This document shows positions 9,617 through 17,296 of a DNA stretch of 64,000 nt, piece after piece. The notes under the pieces are model-generated. The model searched no databases, had not been told where the DNA came from, and saw only the letters and a program-made list of their open reading frames with translations. Source of the stretch: Sphingobacterium mizutaii (GTDB taxonomy: Bacteria; Bacteroidota; Bacteroidia; Sphingobacteriales; Sphingobacteriaceae); the NCBI RefSeq assembly GCF_900187125.1, contig NZ_LT906468.1, forward strand, positions 124,001 to 188,000, written 5' to 3'. A program made the translations under genes and the position numbers. The number at the start of each line of letters is the position of its first letter. The first letter of the stretch is position 1.

Positions 9617-9969
9617 CCAAATATTTTATTCCAAAGACTCTTTTTGATCCCTACATAAAAATCACCATCTTCTTTTTTCAAAGGATAGATTCGGATAAAA
9701 TTATGTTGAGGTTCATCCCCTTTGCCACTTTCCAGATTGAATCGATGACGATGGAAAGGACAGACCAATTTCCCCTCTTCACACCAGCCCTTAGTCAAAT
9801 CTGCTCCTGCATGGGGGCAACGGCTTGAGGTCACTGATAATACATCACCCTCCTTGATTAGGCAGAGCTTTTTGCCGGCAACATGTAATGCCTTGACGTA
9901 ATTTCGGCTCTCATCTATTTTCACAGGCACCTTATGCCATTCCAGATCATCATCTTCAAAATTCTCCAT
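9613..9969 (-). CDS. Small Rieske [2Fe-2S] domain protein
   Basis: A 118-residue protein consisting almost entirely of one Rieske ferredoxin domain. The cluster ligands are Cys51-Pro-His53 and Cys70-Pro-Phe-His73. There is no signal peptide or membrane helix, so it is probably a soluble electron-transfer or nitrite-reductase-small-subunit-like protein. No oxygenase or reductase partner sits beside it; the neighbours are an aldehyde dehydrogenase (convergent) and typA (same strand, separated by a terminator). Partner and pathway are unknown. Confidence 0.88.
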   Translation of the reverse strand: MENFEDDDLEWHKVPVKIDESRNYVKALHVAGKKLCLIKEGDVLSVTSSRCPHAGADLTKGWCEEGKLVCPFHRHRFNLESGKGDEPQHNFIRIYPLKKEDGDFYVGIKKSLWNKIFG

Positions 9970-10013
9970 CAGCTGCTAGGTTTAATATTTATAGCAAGTT
10001 AAGAAATGCCTTC

Positions 10014-10047
10014 AACAAAAAAGAGGCAACCTGTTGGATTGCCTCTT
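10014..10047 (-). terminator. Intrinsic terminator after typA
   Basis: AAGAGGCAA (10021-10029) pairs with TTGCCTCTT (10039-10047); on the minus strand it is followed by a run of T. It is 23 bp downstream of the typA stop. Confidence 0.8.
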
Positions 10048-10069
10048 ATATTTTCAGCTAAACTAAATT

Positions 10070-11875
10070 CTAAACGAATCTCTTAGCGTTTACTTTACGT
10101 TCGTTTTCAGTAAGGTAGATCTTACGCAAACGGATACTTTGAGGAGTAACCTCGATATATTCGTCAGCTTGGATATATTCCATACATTCTTCTAAAGAGA
10201 ATTTAATAGCAGGAGCAATACGTGTGTTGTCATCAGAGCCTGATGCACGCATGTTTGTCAACTGTTTTCCTTTAGTTACGTTGATTGTTAAATCGTTGTC
10301 ACGGATATGCTCACCCAATACCTGTCCTTCATAGATCTCAACTCCTGGATCAACGAAGAAACGACCGCGGTCTTGTAATTTATCGATTGAATAAGCTGTT
10401 GTAGAACCAGTATCCAAAGAGATCAATACACCAGCCATACGACCAGGGATTGTTCCTTTCCAAGGCTCGTATCCTTTCAGACGGTGCGCCATTACAGCTT
10501 CACCAGCAGTAGCTGTCAATACGTTGTTACGCAATCCGATGATACCACGAGAAGGGATAGAGAATTCAAGGTGTTGCATCTCGCCTTTAGTTTCCATAAT
10601 CAACAACTCACCTTTACGTTGAGTTACCAATTCGATTACTTTACCAGAAACTTCAGCAGGTACATCAACTACCAATTCTTCGATTGGCTCATGTTTCTGA
10701 CCATTGATTTCCTTAACGATTACTTGTGGTTGTCCTACTTGTAATTCATAACCTTCACGACGCATTGTTTCGATCAATACCGACAAGTGAAGAATACCAC
10801 GACCATATACTAACCATGCATCTGGAGAATCCGTAGGAACAACGCGTAAAGCTAAGTTCTTTTCTAATTCTTTTTGAAGACGGTCATAAATGTGACGTGA
10901 TGTAACGAATTTACCTTCTTTACCAAAGAATGGTGAGTTATTGATGGTGAACAACATGTTCATTGTTGGCTCATCAATGTGCATTACTTCTAATTGCTCT
11001 GGGTTTTCGAAGTCTGCAATGGTATCACCGATTTCAAAACCATCGATACCTACTACAGCTACGATATCACCTGCATGTACTTCTGAAACTTTAACACGGC
11101 CAAGTCCTTCAAACAATTGAAGTTCCTTTACGCGAGATTTTACAATCTTGCCATCACGTTTTACCAATGATACCGGTTGGTTCTCTTTGATTGTTCCTCT
11201 TACCACACGACCGATCGCGATACGACCCACGAATGTAGAGTAGTCCAATGAAGTTACTTGCATCTGCAAAGTACCTTCAGATATTTTTGGAGCAGGAATA
11301 TGTGCAATGATTGCTTCTAGCAATTCTGTGAAGTCAGTCGTTGGTTTAGTCCAATCGGTTGACATCCAGCCTTGTTTTGAAGAACCGTATAATACAGGGA
11401 AATCTAATTGATCTTCAGTAGCACCTAAGCTAAAGAACAAATCAAATACATTTTCGTAAACCTCTTCTGGACGACAGTTCTCTTTGTCTACTTTGTTTAC
11501 CACAACAATAGGTTTGATACCTAAAGCCAAAGCCTTACCTGTAACAAATCTTGTTTGAGGCATCGGACCTTCAAAAGCATCCACCAAAAGAACAACACCG
11601 TCAGCCATTTTCAATACACGCTCAACCTCACCACCGAAATCGGCGTGACCTGGAGTATCAATAATGTTGATCTTGGTGTCTTTGTATTTAACAGATACGT
11701 TTTTAGACACGATGGTAATACCACGCTCACGCTCCAAGTCGTTGTTATCCAGGATTAATTCCCCTGAAGTTTCATTGTCCCTGAATTGATTGGTGAAGTG
11801 TAAGATCTTGTCAACTAGGGTAGTTTTACCGTGGTCAACGTGCGCGATGATCGCTATGTTTCTGATATTCTGCAT
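10070..11875 (-). CDS. typA: Translational GTPase TypA/BipA
   Basis: Ribosome-associated GTPase of the EF-G/LepA superfamily that acts in 50S assembly and stress responses. The start at 11875 gives MQNIRNIAIIAHVDHGKT, with the G1 loop AHVDHGKT, G2 region RERGITI, G3 DTPGHADFGGEV and G4 NKVDKEN. The 12 codons upstream to 11911 are not typical. The protein is 601 residues, the family length. The C-terminal BipA-specific part contains GEAVMAHRLKGYEPWKG. It is monocistronic, with a terminator downstream and a candidate promoter with an overlapping inverted repeat upstream. Confidence 0.95.
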   Translation of the reverse strand: MQNIRNIAIIAHVDHGKTTLVDKILHFTNQFRDNETSGELILDNNDLERERGITIVSKNVSVKYKDTKINIIDTPGHADFGGEVERVLKMADGVVLLVDAFEGPMPQTRFVTGKALALGIKPIVVVNKVDKENCRPEEVYENVFDLFFSLGATEDQLDFPVLYGSSKQGWMSTDWTKPTTDFTELLEAIIAHIPAPKISEGTLQMQVTSLDYSTFVGRIAIGRVVRGTIKENQPVSLVKRDGKIVKSRVKELQLFEGLGRVKVSEVHAGDIVAVVGIDGFEIGDTIADFENPEQLEVMHIDEPTMNMLFTINNSPFFGKEGKFVTSRHIYDRLQKELEKNLALRVVPTDSPDAWLVYGRGILHLSVLIETMRREGYELQVGQPQVIVKEINGQKHEPIEELVVDVPAEVSGKVIELVTQRKGELLIMETKGEMQHLEFSIPSRGIIGLRNNVLTATAGEAVMAHRLKGYEPWKGTIPGRMAGVLISLDTGSTTAYSIDKLQDRGRFFVDPGVEIYEGQVLGEHIRDNDLTINVTKGKQLTNMRASGSDDNTRIAPAIKFSLEECMEYIQADEYIEVTPQSIRLRKIYLTENERKVNAKRFV

Positions 11876-11902
11876 TGAGCAATAATGTGTTATTAAAAAT
11901 AA

Positions 11903-11931
11903 GAGGTGCAAAGATATACATTTTGCACCTC
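11903..11931 (-). promoter_or_regulatory. Candidate typA -7 promoter element inside a 10-bp inverted repeat
   Basis: GAGGTGCAAA (11903-11912) and its exact complement (11922-11931) flank a 9-base loop. On the minus strand, TATCTTTG at 11916-11909 matches the Bacteroidota -7 consensus TAnnTTTG and lies across the inner arm. No TTG was found at the proper -33 distance. The repeat could be an operator, or a terminator, since T-rich tracts flank both sides. Between here and the promoter at 12192 I see nothing else convincing. Confidence 0.4.
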
Positions 11932-12191
11932 ATTTTTTACTAATTGCTATTAATATTTTATTAGCATGTCGTTTATTTATGATTAATTCTCAAACAGTTG
12001 GGTCAAAAGCAGAGATATTTTGGCTTTCCCGACCTGTCCTCCTGATTCCTTTTTTTCTGATTATTGCCAGAATAAATCAATCTAACTTTTAAGGCCAACA
12101 GTAATTGATCGGAAGTACCATATATGGCAATAATTCTTGCCAACAATTTCCCGTACATGGCTATTTAATAAAAAGCTAACCTTGAATATTA

Positions 12192-12221
12192 TTGTTTCTC
12201 AATAAATATAAAATATATTTG
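12192..12221 (+). promoter_or_regulatory. Bacteroidota-type promoter for the lipoprotein gene at 12245
   Basis: TTG at 12192-12194, a spacer of 19 bases, and TATATTTG at 12214-12221 fit TTG-N19-21-TAnnTTTG. Transcription would start near 12227, giving a leader of about 18 bases. Confidence 0.6.
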
Positions 12222-12244
12222 AAAATATATTAACTCAAAGTATA

Positions 12245-13222
12245 ATGAATTTATTAAAATTATCCCTCGCAAGTCTTTCCTTGCTAACCCTTTTCAGTTG
12301 TTCTAAAAATGAAACTACTCCCCAAACCAAACCCAATCCCATTAAAGAAACAGAACTCCACCAGGTAAAATTTACCGTCCAAGGCTTTTCCCAAACCTAC
12401 AGACCATTCGAAACCAAAGCTTCCACAAAGACCCAGACCAACAAGTCAAATCCAATCGACAATATCTTTTATGTTTTATTGGATAACCAAAACTTACCCA
12501 TAGATACTTTCTCAAGTAAGATAGTTGATTCAAAATCTAAGCTTGACCTAAACTTACAGAATGGAGAGTATACCCTTAGAGCTATAGGCTATAAGGATCA
12601 AGGTAATGTATCTAAAGGCTATATTAAATATAATGATGCAAACTTGGGATTTAGCTCAATTGCTTTTAACAATATTGAATCCACTGAAATTGGTGATACT
12701 TTTATTCTTGAAAAGAAATTCCAAGTTTCAAGAGATACTGCATTTGCTGGCCTAACTCTAAAAAGATTGAATGCAAAACTGGAAATTAATATTATGGATA
12801 AAATTCCAGCAAGTGCTAACCATATTGAAATTGCAACATATGGAGTATCCGCTGCTTATAGTTTTTATAACGACAATTCCCCCTCTCGTATCACATCCAC
12901 AAATTCATCATTATTATCCACTGTATCTACAATCTATTCTCTTAGGGGGCAATCTAATCAAACCATATCCACAAATATCCTACCTCCTGATCAAGAATGG
13001 TTTAACTTTAAAGAGGTATTCACCCCTGTTAAAATCAATGTTTATGATTTTAATGGTAAAGTAATTTTAACTCGGGATATCCTTGATGTAAAAATTAAAC
13101 CTAATACAATAACTAGGCTTTCTGGAAATCTTTTCGAGAATTTAACCAAAGATAAATCCAGCTCTTTTGCGATAACTGTCGATGGGAACTATGCAAAAAA
13201 CATAATAACCCAAAAGTTCTAA
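12245..13222 (+). CDS. Lipoprotein of unknown function, FimB/Mfa2-like features
   Basis: A 325-residue exported lipoprotein with lipobox LFSC (Cys19). A Ser/Thr/Asn/Lys-rich linker is followed by beta-rich sequence. The segment FAGLTLKRLNAKLEINIMDKIP resembles the region after the first domain in FimB/Mfa2-type fimbrial anchor proteins, where LxRxxAKLxVxV is common; this is a weak family guess. No fimbrillin gene lies beside it. It is a single-gene unit with its own promoter and a strong terminator. AT-rich codon use and its placement beside a repeat-rich gap suggest an accessory gene. Confidence 0.65.
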   Translation: MNLLKLSLASLSLLTLFSCSKNETTPQTKPNPIKETELHQVKFTVQGFSQTYRPFETKASTKTQTNKSNPIDNIFYVLLDNQNLPIDTFSSKIVDSKSKLDLNLQNGEYTLRAIGYKDQGNVSKGYIKYNDANLGFSSIAFNNIESTEIGDTFILEKKFQVSRDTAFAGLTLKRLNAKLEINIMDKIPASANHIEIATYGVSAAYSFYNDNSPSRITSTNSSLLSTVSTIYSLRGQSNQTISTNILPPDQEWFNFKEVFTPVKINVYDFNGKVILTRDILDVKIKPNTITRLSGNLFENLTKDKSSSFAITVDGNYAKNIITQKF

Positions 13223-13245
13223 ATTGGGCTATTATAACTGAAGTC

Positions 13246-13279
13246 AAAGGGAAAGCTCAAGCTGAGCTTTCCCTTTTTA
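13246..13279 (+). terminator. Intrinsic terminator after the lipoprotein gene
   Basis: Perfect 14-bp stem AAAGGGAAAGCTCA (13246-13259) with its complement at 13263-13276, three-base loop, then T-rich sequence. Confidence 0.9.
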
Positions 13280-13365
13280 TGTATTTAACATTAGAGTTTT
13301 TTCTATCTTATTTTTCAAATTATTGGTTTTAGGGAATTCTTTTGCGCAGTATATTCCTCCAGAAA

Positions 13366-13502
13366 AGAATCTGTACGGTTCTCCACTATACGATCTGTCA
13401 TTCTGCACCGAAGGTGCAGGAACTGTACGCCAAAATAATCTAGGTTAATTTGTTTTTTTAGGTATGCAATATTCCGAGATGTTTCGTTCCTCAACATGAC
13501 AG
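13366..13502. repeat. Dispersed repeat, copy A
   Basis: This 137-bp stretch is related to copy B at 13763-13909. Both begin with AGAATCTGTAYGG, carry an inner palindrome (here CTGCACCGAAGGTGCAG) and end in an identical 38-base segment (13465-13502, containing ATTCCGAGATGTTTCGTTCC). It looks like a noncoding interspersed element. A 100-codon minus-strand frame across this gap has no recognisable protein and is rejected. Confidence 0.7.
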
Positions 13503-13528
13503 CATAAGGGATACATTTGGGCAATACA

Positions 13529-13594
13529 ACCCCCAGTGGGGGTGGAATCTTTATAGAAAAAAGATGTGTTTTGGGGATAACCCCTAGCGGGGGT
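13529..13594. repeat. Two C-run/G-run palindromes related to the 28.9-30.5 kb array
   Basis: ACCCCCAGTGGGGGT (13529-13543) and ACCCCTAGCGGGGGT (13580-13594) are 51 bp apart, the same spacing class as in the large array. The second continues as GAAATATTTTT, like the array's CCCTAGAAGGGTGAAAT element. Confidence 0.6.
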
Positions 13595-13762
13595 GAAATA
13601 TTTTTCAACAAATCCACTTTACAGGGTCAAATCATTAAAAAATAGTTTGCTCATCTTACGATTTCGCATGACAGCAATACTTAAAAAAAAATAAAAAAAT
13701 AGATTCTTCGTTGGCACTCTGAATCCCTCCTTAGGGCATTGCCAATTCTGAACGGTAAGTGA

Positions 13763-13909
13763 AGAATCTGTATGGCTCCCGTCCATACAATCGTGTCATC
13801 CTCAATCTACGATTGAGGAACCGTACTCCAATATAATCTACTATAATCTTCGTTGATTTATTTTTTAGGATTGCAATATTCCGAGATGTTTCGTTCCTCA
13901 ACATGACAG
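13763..13909. repeat. Dispersed repeat, copy B
   Basis: Diverged second copy of the element at 13366-13502, in the same orientation. Its inner palindrome differs (CCTCAATC-tac-GATTGAGG), so stems are conserved more than their sequence. Its terminal 38 bases (13872-13909) are identical to copy A. AGATTCTTC at 13701-13709 is an exact inverted match to 13761-13769. Confidence 0.7.
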
Positions 13910-13953
13910 GCCTATGGAATTAAAAGGCAAAAAATTTAGCGCCCTGAAAAATG

Positions 13954-14020
13954 TCTCATTTCTCATATCTCATATCTCACATCTCAAATCTCACATCTCA
14001 AATCTCACATCTCATATCTC
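13954..14020. repeat. Heptanucleotide tandem repeat (TCTCAYA/TCTCAAA)n
   Basis: Nine full seven-base copies from 13954 to 14016 plus a partial tenth, varying only at the sixth and seventh positions. It ends seven bases before the stop of the minus-strand ABC exporter gene. Confidence 0.9.
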
Positions 14021-14026
14021 CCTCAC

Positions 14027-15808
14027 CTATATCCCAGCCGAATTAAACTGCAAGTCATATAATTTCCTATAATAACCTTCCATTTCCAATAGCTCATGGT
14101 GCGTGCCGATTTCCTTGATCTCACCCTTATCCAGAACAATAATCTTATCCGCTTTCTGGATGGTGGACAGCCTATGGGCAATTACGATAGAAGTACGGCC
14201 TTCCATCAGGTTTTCAATGGCATTTTGAATCAATTCCTCCGTTTCAGTATCGATGGAAGAAGTTGCTTCATCAAGGATCAAGATTTTAGGGTCATGAACC
14301 AGGGCACGGATAAAGGATATTAACTGTGCCTGACCAGCAGACAGCGTCGAACCCCGCTCTTGGACCTGGTAGTTGAAGTTACCTGGAAGACGCATGATAA
14401 AATCATAAGCTCCAACTTTTTTCGCGGCATCCTCGATAGATTCAAAGGATATTTTGGGGTTATTCAGATTGATATTGTTCAATACCGTGTCCGAGAACAA
14501 AAAGACATCTTGCAGCACGGTAGCAATGGTCTGACGCAGGAAGGTCAGATCATATTCCTTGATGTTTACACCGTCCAATAAGATCTCTCCTTTTTGGATT
14601 TCATAGAAGCGGCTCAGGATATTGATGATAGATGATTTTCCAGCACCAGTAGCACCTACCAATGCTAAGGTTTCACCCTGCTCGACATGGAAGCTTACAT
14701 CTTTCAATACCCACTTCTCCTCGTTATAAGCAAACCATACATTTTTAAAGGTAATCTCACCCTTAACATGTTCTGGTTTATATTTTCCTTCATTTGGAGT
14801 GAATTCGTCGGTATCCAGCACATCAAAGATGCGTTCTGCGGAAACCATACCCATCTGAAGGGTATTGAACTTATCGATCAACTCGCGGATAGGTCTAAAG
14901 ATCATGTTGATATACATGATAAAGGCGACTACCACCCCCGGAGAAATCACATCTGCCAAGATCTGCTTGGAACCATACCATACCAATAGACCCGTGGCGA
15001 TGGCTACGATGATTTCCAAAACTGGAAAGAAGATCGAAAAATACCAGTTCGCGCGGATATGCGCATTCCTATGTTCCGCATTTATAGCTTTGAATTTGCG
15101 CATCTCTTGATCTTCACGAGCAAAATATTGGATGACGCTCATCCCCGAGATATGTTCCTGAAGGAAGGTGTTCAAATTAGAAACCCATAAACGGACACTT
15201 TGGAAAGCTGATTTCATGGCCTCCTTAAAGATATAGGTCGCTGCGATCATCAAAGGCATTGGGATCAATACCACCAAGGTCAATTTCCAATCGGTATAGA
15301 ACATGACCCCTAGGATAACCACCAATTGCAATAGATCCCCAATAATCTGGATCAGACCTTCAGAGAAGATATTGGCTATGGTTTCCAAGTCGGAGATGGT
15401 CCTGGTGATCAATCTTCCGATAGGGGTATTATCAAAATATTTTAACCTGAGGTTGGTAATATGGTTGAATACTTGAATCCGGATATCGCGGATTACCGAC
15501 TGCCCCAAGGTATTGGTCATCAAGGTATGGAAATAACGGATGATGGTTTGCGCAATTAACAGGGCAAACATCAGTAAGAGCATTGTGGTCAACCCTTCAC
15601 TTTTTCCGGATAATATGTAGTGGTCCAAGGTATATTCCACCAATAACGGAAGGGCAGGAGCTACCGCTGCGAGTAAAATCGTGAGTATAACGGAAACCCA
15701 GAAAACAGGCATGTAGGGACGGATATATTTGGCTAACCTACCCAGCAGTTTACTGTCGTATGCATTTCCTGAAATCTTGTCTTTTTCCAAAATCTTAGTT
15801 TTAATCAA
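14027..15808 (-). CDS. ABC exporter, fused permease and ATPase (MsbA-like half transporter)
   Basis: A 593-residue half-transporter: six membrane segments in about residues 1-325, then an ABC ATPase. Walker A is GATGAGKSS, the signature is STLSAGQAQL, Walker B is ILILDEATSS and the H-loop is IVIAHRLST. The substrate is unknown; MsbA-type lipid or multidrug export are the usual possibilities. The start is the TTG at 15808 (a second TTG is at 15790; the next in-frame Met is near residue 33). It overlaps the truA stop by 8 bp, so the two are probably co-transcribed and coupled. The signature has LSAGQ in place of LSGGQ, an accepted variant. Confidence 0.92.
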   Translation of the reverse strand: MIKTKILEKDKISGNAYDSKLLGRLAKYIRPYMPVFWVSVILTILLAAVAPALPLLVEYTLDHYILSGKSEGLTTMLLLMFALLIAQTIIRYFHTLMTNTLGQSVIRDIRIQVFNHITNLRLKYFDNTPIGRLITRTISDLETIANIFSEGLIQIIGDLLQLVVILGVMFYTDWKLTLVVLIPMPLMIAATYIFKEAMKSAFQSVRLWVSNLNTFLQEHISGMSVIQYFAREDQEMRKFKAINAEHRNAHIRANWYFSIFFPVLEIIVAIATGLLVWYGSKQILADVISPGVVVAFIMYINMIFRPIRELIDKFNTLQMGMVSAERIFDVLDTDEFTPNEGKYKPEHVKGEITFKNVWFAYNEEKWVLKDVSFHVEQGETLALVGATGAGKSSIINILSRFYEIQKGEILLDGVNIKEYDLTFLRQTIATVLQDVFLFSDTVLNNINLNNPKISFESIEDAAKKVGAYDFIMRLPGNFNYQVQERGSTLSAGQAQLISFIRALVHDPKILILDEATSSIDTETEELIQNAIENLMEGRTSIVIAHRLSTIQKADKIIVLDKGEIKEIGTHHELLEMEGYYRKLYDLQFNSAGI

Positions 15809-16562
15809 TATATGGATAATTAACCTCTGTTAGGTAAAGCCCACAGGCAGGGACCGAAGTGCCAGCTTTGGAGCGATCCATACTTTGAATTACCTCTTTA
15901 ATATGTTCTATAGGTTTCTTGCCTAGGCCAATTTCCATCAAGGTTCCAACGATTGCCCGAACCATGTTCCGCAGAAAACGATCTGCTGAGATATGGAATA
16001 CCAATCTATCACCATCCCACAACCATTCCGCACGTTTAATATCGCAATAATTGGTGAATACTTGGGTGTTCGATTTGCTGAAACAAGAAAAATCTTGCCT
16101 ACCTAACAAATCTAAAGCTGCAATGTTCATTTTTTCCACATCGGGTTTATCGCGCAACTGCCAAGAAAATTCATGCAAGAAAGGATCCTTCTGAAAATGT
16201 ACATGATATTCATAGCTTCTTTGCGTTGCGTCGAATCGGGCATGGGCTTTCGCATCTACCTCAATTAGGCGCTTTGCCGATATATCAAATGGCATTAAAG
16301 CATTCAGGGAGTGAACAAATCGATCCTTGTTCTCCAAAACCTTAGCCTTACTGGAGAAATGAACAAATAACTGCTTTGCATGCACACCGCTGTCTGTACG
16401 ACCCGCACCAATCGTTTCCACTTCCTCGCGAAGTAAAATGGAAAGGGCTTGGTTCAGTTTTTCCTGAACAGAGACAGCATTGTCCTGGATCTGCCAACCA
16501 TGGTAAGCAGTTCCATTGTATGCTATTTCCAAAAAGTATTTAGGTATTTGTTCTTCCACCAT
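15801..16562 (-). CDS. truA: tRNA pseudouridine(38-40) synthase
   Basis: TruA isomerises uridines 38-40 of the anticodon stem-loop. The catalytic Asp is in AGRTDSGVHA. Other family segments are YNGTAYHGWQ, DFSCFSKS and FLRNMVRAIVGTLMEIG. The 253-residue length is normal. It is the first gene of a two-gene minus-strand unit with the ABC exporter. The divergent gap to the gene at 16759 carries two perfect palindromes. Confidence 0.95.
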   Translation of the reverse strand: MVEEQIPKYFLEIAYNGTAYHGWQIQDNAVSVQEKLNQALSILLREEVETIGAGRTDSGVHAKQLFVHFSSKAKVLENKDRFVHSLNALMPFDISAKRLIEVDAKAHARFDATQRSYEYHVHFQKDPFLHEFSWQLRDKPDVEKMNIAALDLLGRQDFSCFSKSNTQVFTNYCDIKRAEWLWDGDRLVFHISADRFLRNMVRAIVGTLMEIGLGKKPIEHIKEVIQSMDRSKAGTSVPACGLYLTEVNYPYID

Positions 16563-16629
16563 GCAAATGTAATTAATATCAATTTAGCTCATACCTGCAA
16601 TTATAAAGATCAGGTAAAAAATTAACAGA

Positions 16630-16684
16630 CAACCTAGGTTGTACCTGTTCCAGATGAATGCCTTGTACTTGAATTCAAGTACAA
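16630..16684. promoter_or_regulatory. Two perfect palindromes between truA and a secreted-protein gene
   Basis: CAACCTAGGTTG (16630-16641) and a 22-bp perfect palindrome (16663-16684, half-site TTGTACTTGAA with no loop) lie 21 bp apart in the 196-bp divergent gap. No T-run follows the longer one, so an operator is more likely than a terminator. Confidence 0.45.
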
Positions 16685-16758
16685 AATTTACCACTTATCT
16701 GGGTATGTTTTAGAGCTGCAATTAGCTCTAACTTAGTCCTATATTAAAAACATAGCTC

Positions 16759-17214
16759 ATGAAAAAGTTATTGATCATACTAACATTATTTTTTGGCTGT
16801 ACCTATGCAGCCTCTGCTCAAGGATTTTTGGATAAAATCGACAGAGCATTGAACAAGGTTGAAAACACTTCCAATAAGGTAGACAATGCCTCGAATAAGG
16901 CTGGTCGCATTGGTGGGAAATTAGGCGGGCTTTTAGGGAAAAAAGGCGATAAGGATGCGGCAGGCGAACTGGTAGTCTTAATTGAAGGTGTAAATCTTGC
17001 TGAGTTAAAGACCATTTCTACAGGCTTGGAATCCAACAAGAAAGTTTCAGATGTAAAAATGAAATACAAAGCATCAGGTTCGACATTGAATGTACAGTTC
17101 AAGGGAGATGCTGAACAACTTTTCGAGGCACTTAAGAAAACTAGTCCTTTGATTACCGACGAAACGGTGCAAGCCATCGAAGAGGAGGGCATTGCCATAA
17201 AAATCGAAAAATAG
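16759..17214 (+). CDS. Secreted protein of unknown function
   Basis: I do not recognise a family. The 151-residue product has a signal peptide (cleavage near AASAQ), then a stretch of short repeats (NKVENTSNKVDNASNKAG) and a Gly/Lys-rich linker. The C-terminal half of about 80 residues (LVVLIEGVNLAELKTISTGL onward) has the strand-helix pattern of a small alpha/beta domain such as the FlgT/LPP20-like or HMA-like ferredoxin folds; this is only a resemblance. It has its own terminator and is divergent from truA. Confidence 0.6.
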   Translation: MKKLLIILTLFFGCTYAASAQGFLDKIDRALNKVENTSNKVDNASNKAGRIGGKLGGLLGKKGDKDAAGELVVLIEGVNLAELKTISTGLESNKKVSDVKMKYKASGSTLNVQFKGDAEQLFEALKKTSPLITDETVQAIEEEGIAIKIEK

Positions 17215-17236
17215 TTTATCTTTATACATATCATGC

Positions 17237-17265
17237 ATAGGCAGTGATTTTCACTGCCTATTTCT
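17237..17265 (+). terminator. Intrinsic terminator after the secreted-protein gene
   Basis: 11-bp stem ATAGGCAGTGA (17237-17247) with complement 17251-17261, three-base loop, then TTCTATTT. Confidence 0.8.
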
Positions 17266-17296
17266 ATTTAATAAAACCTTTAGTTAAACATCAAAT

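Noticed and set aside
13315-13617. 100-codon minus-strand open frame
   Set aside because: It runs across a dispersed repeat and two palindromes, has no recognisable protein features and no promoter; it is a frame produced by repeat sequence.
13954-14020. CRISPR or iteron-type origin
   Set aside because: The seven-base direct repeats are contiguous with no spacers, and no dnaA or replication gene is near.
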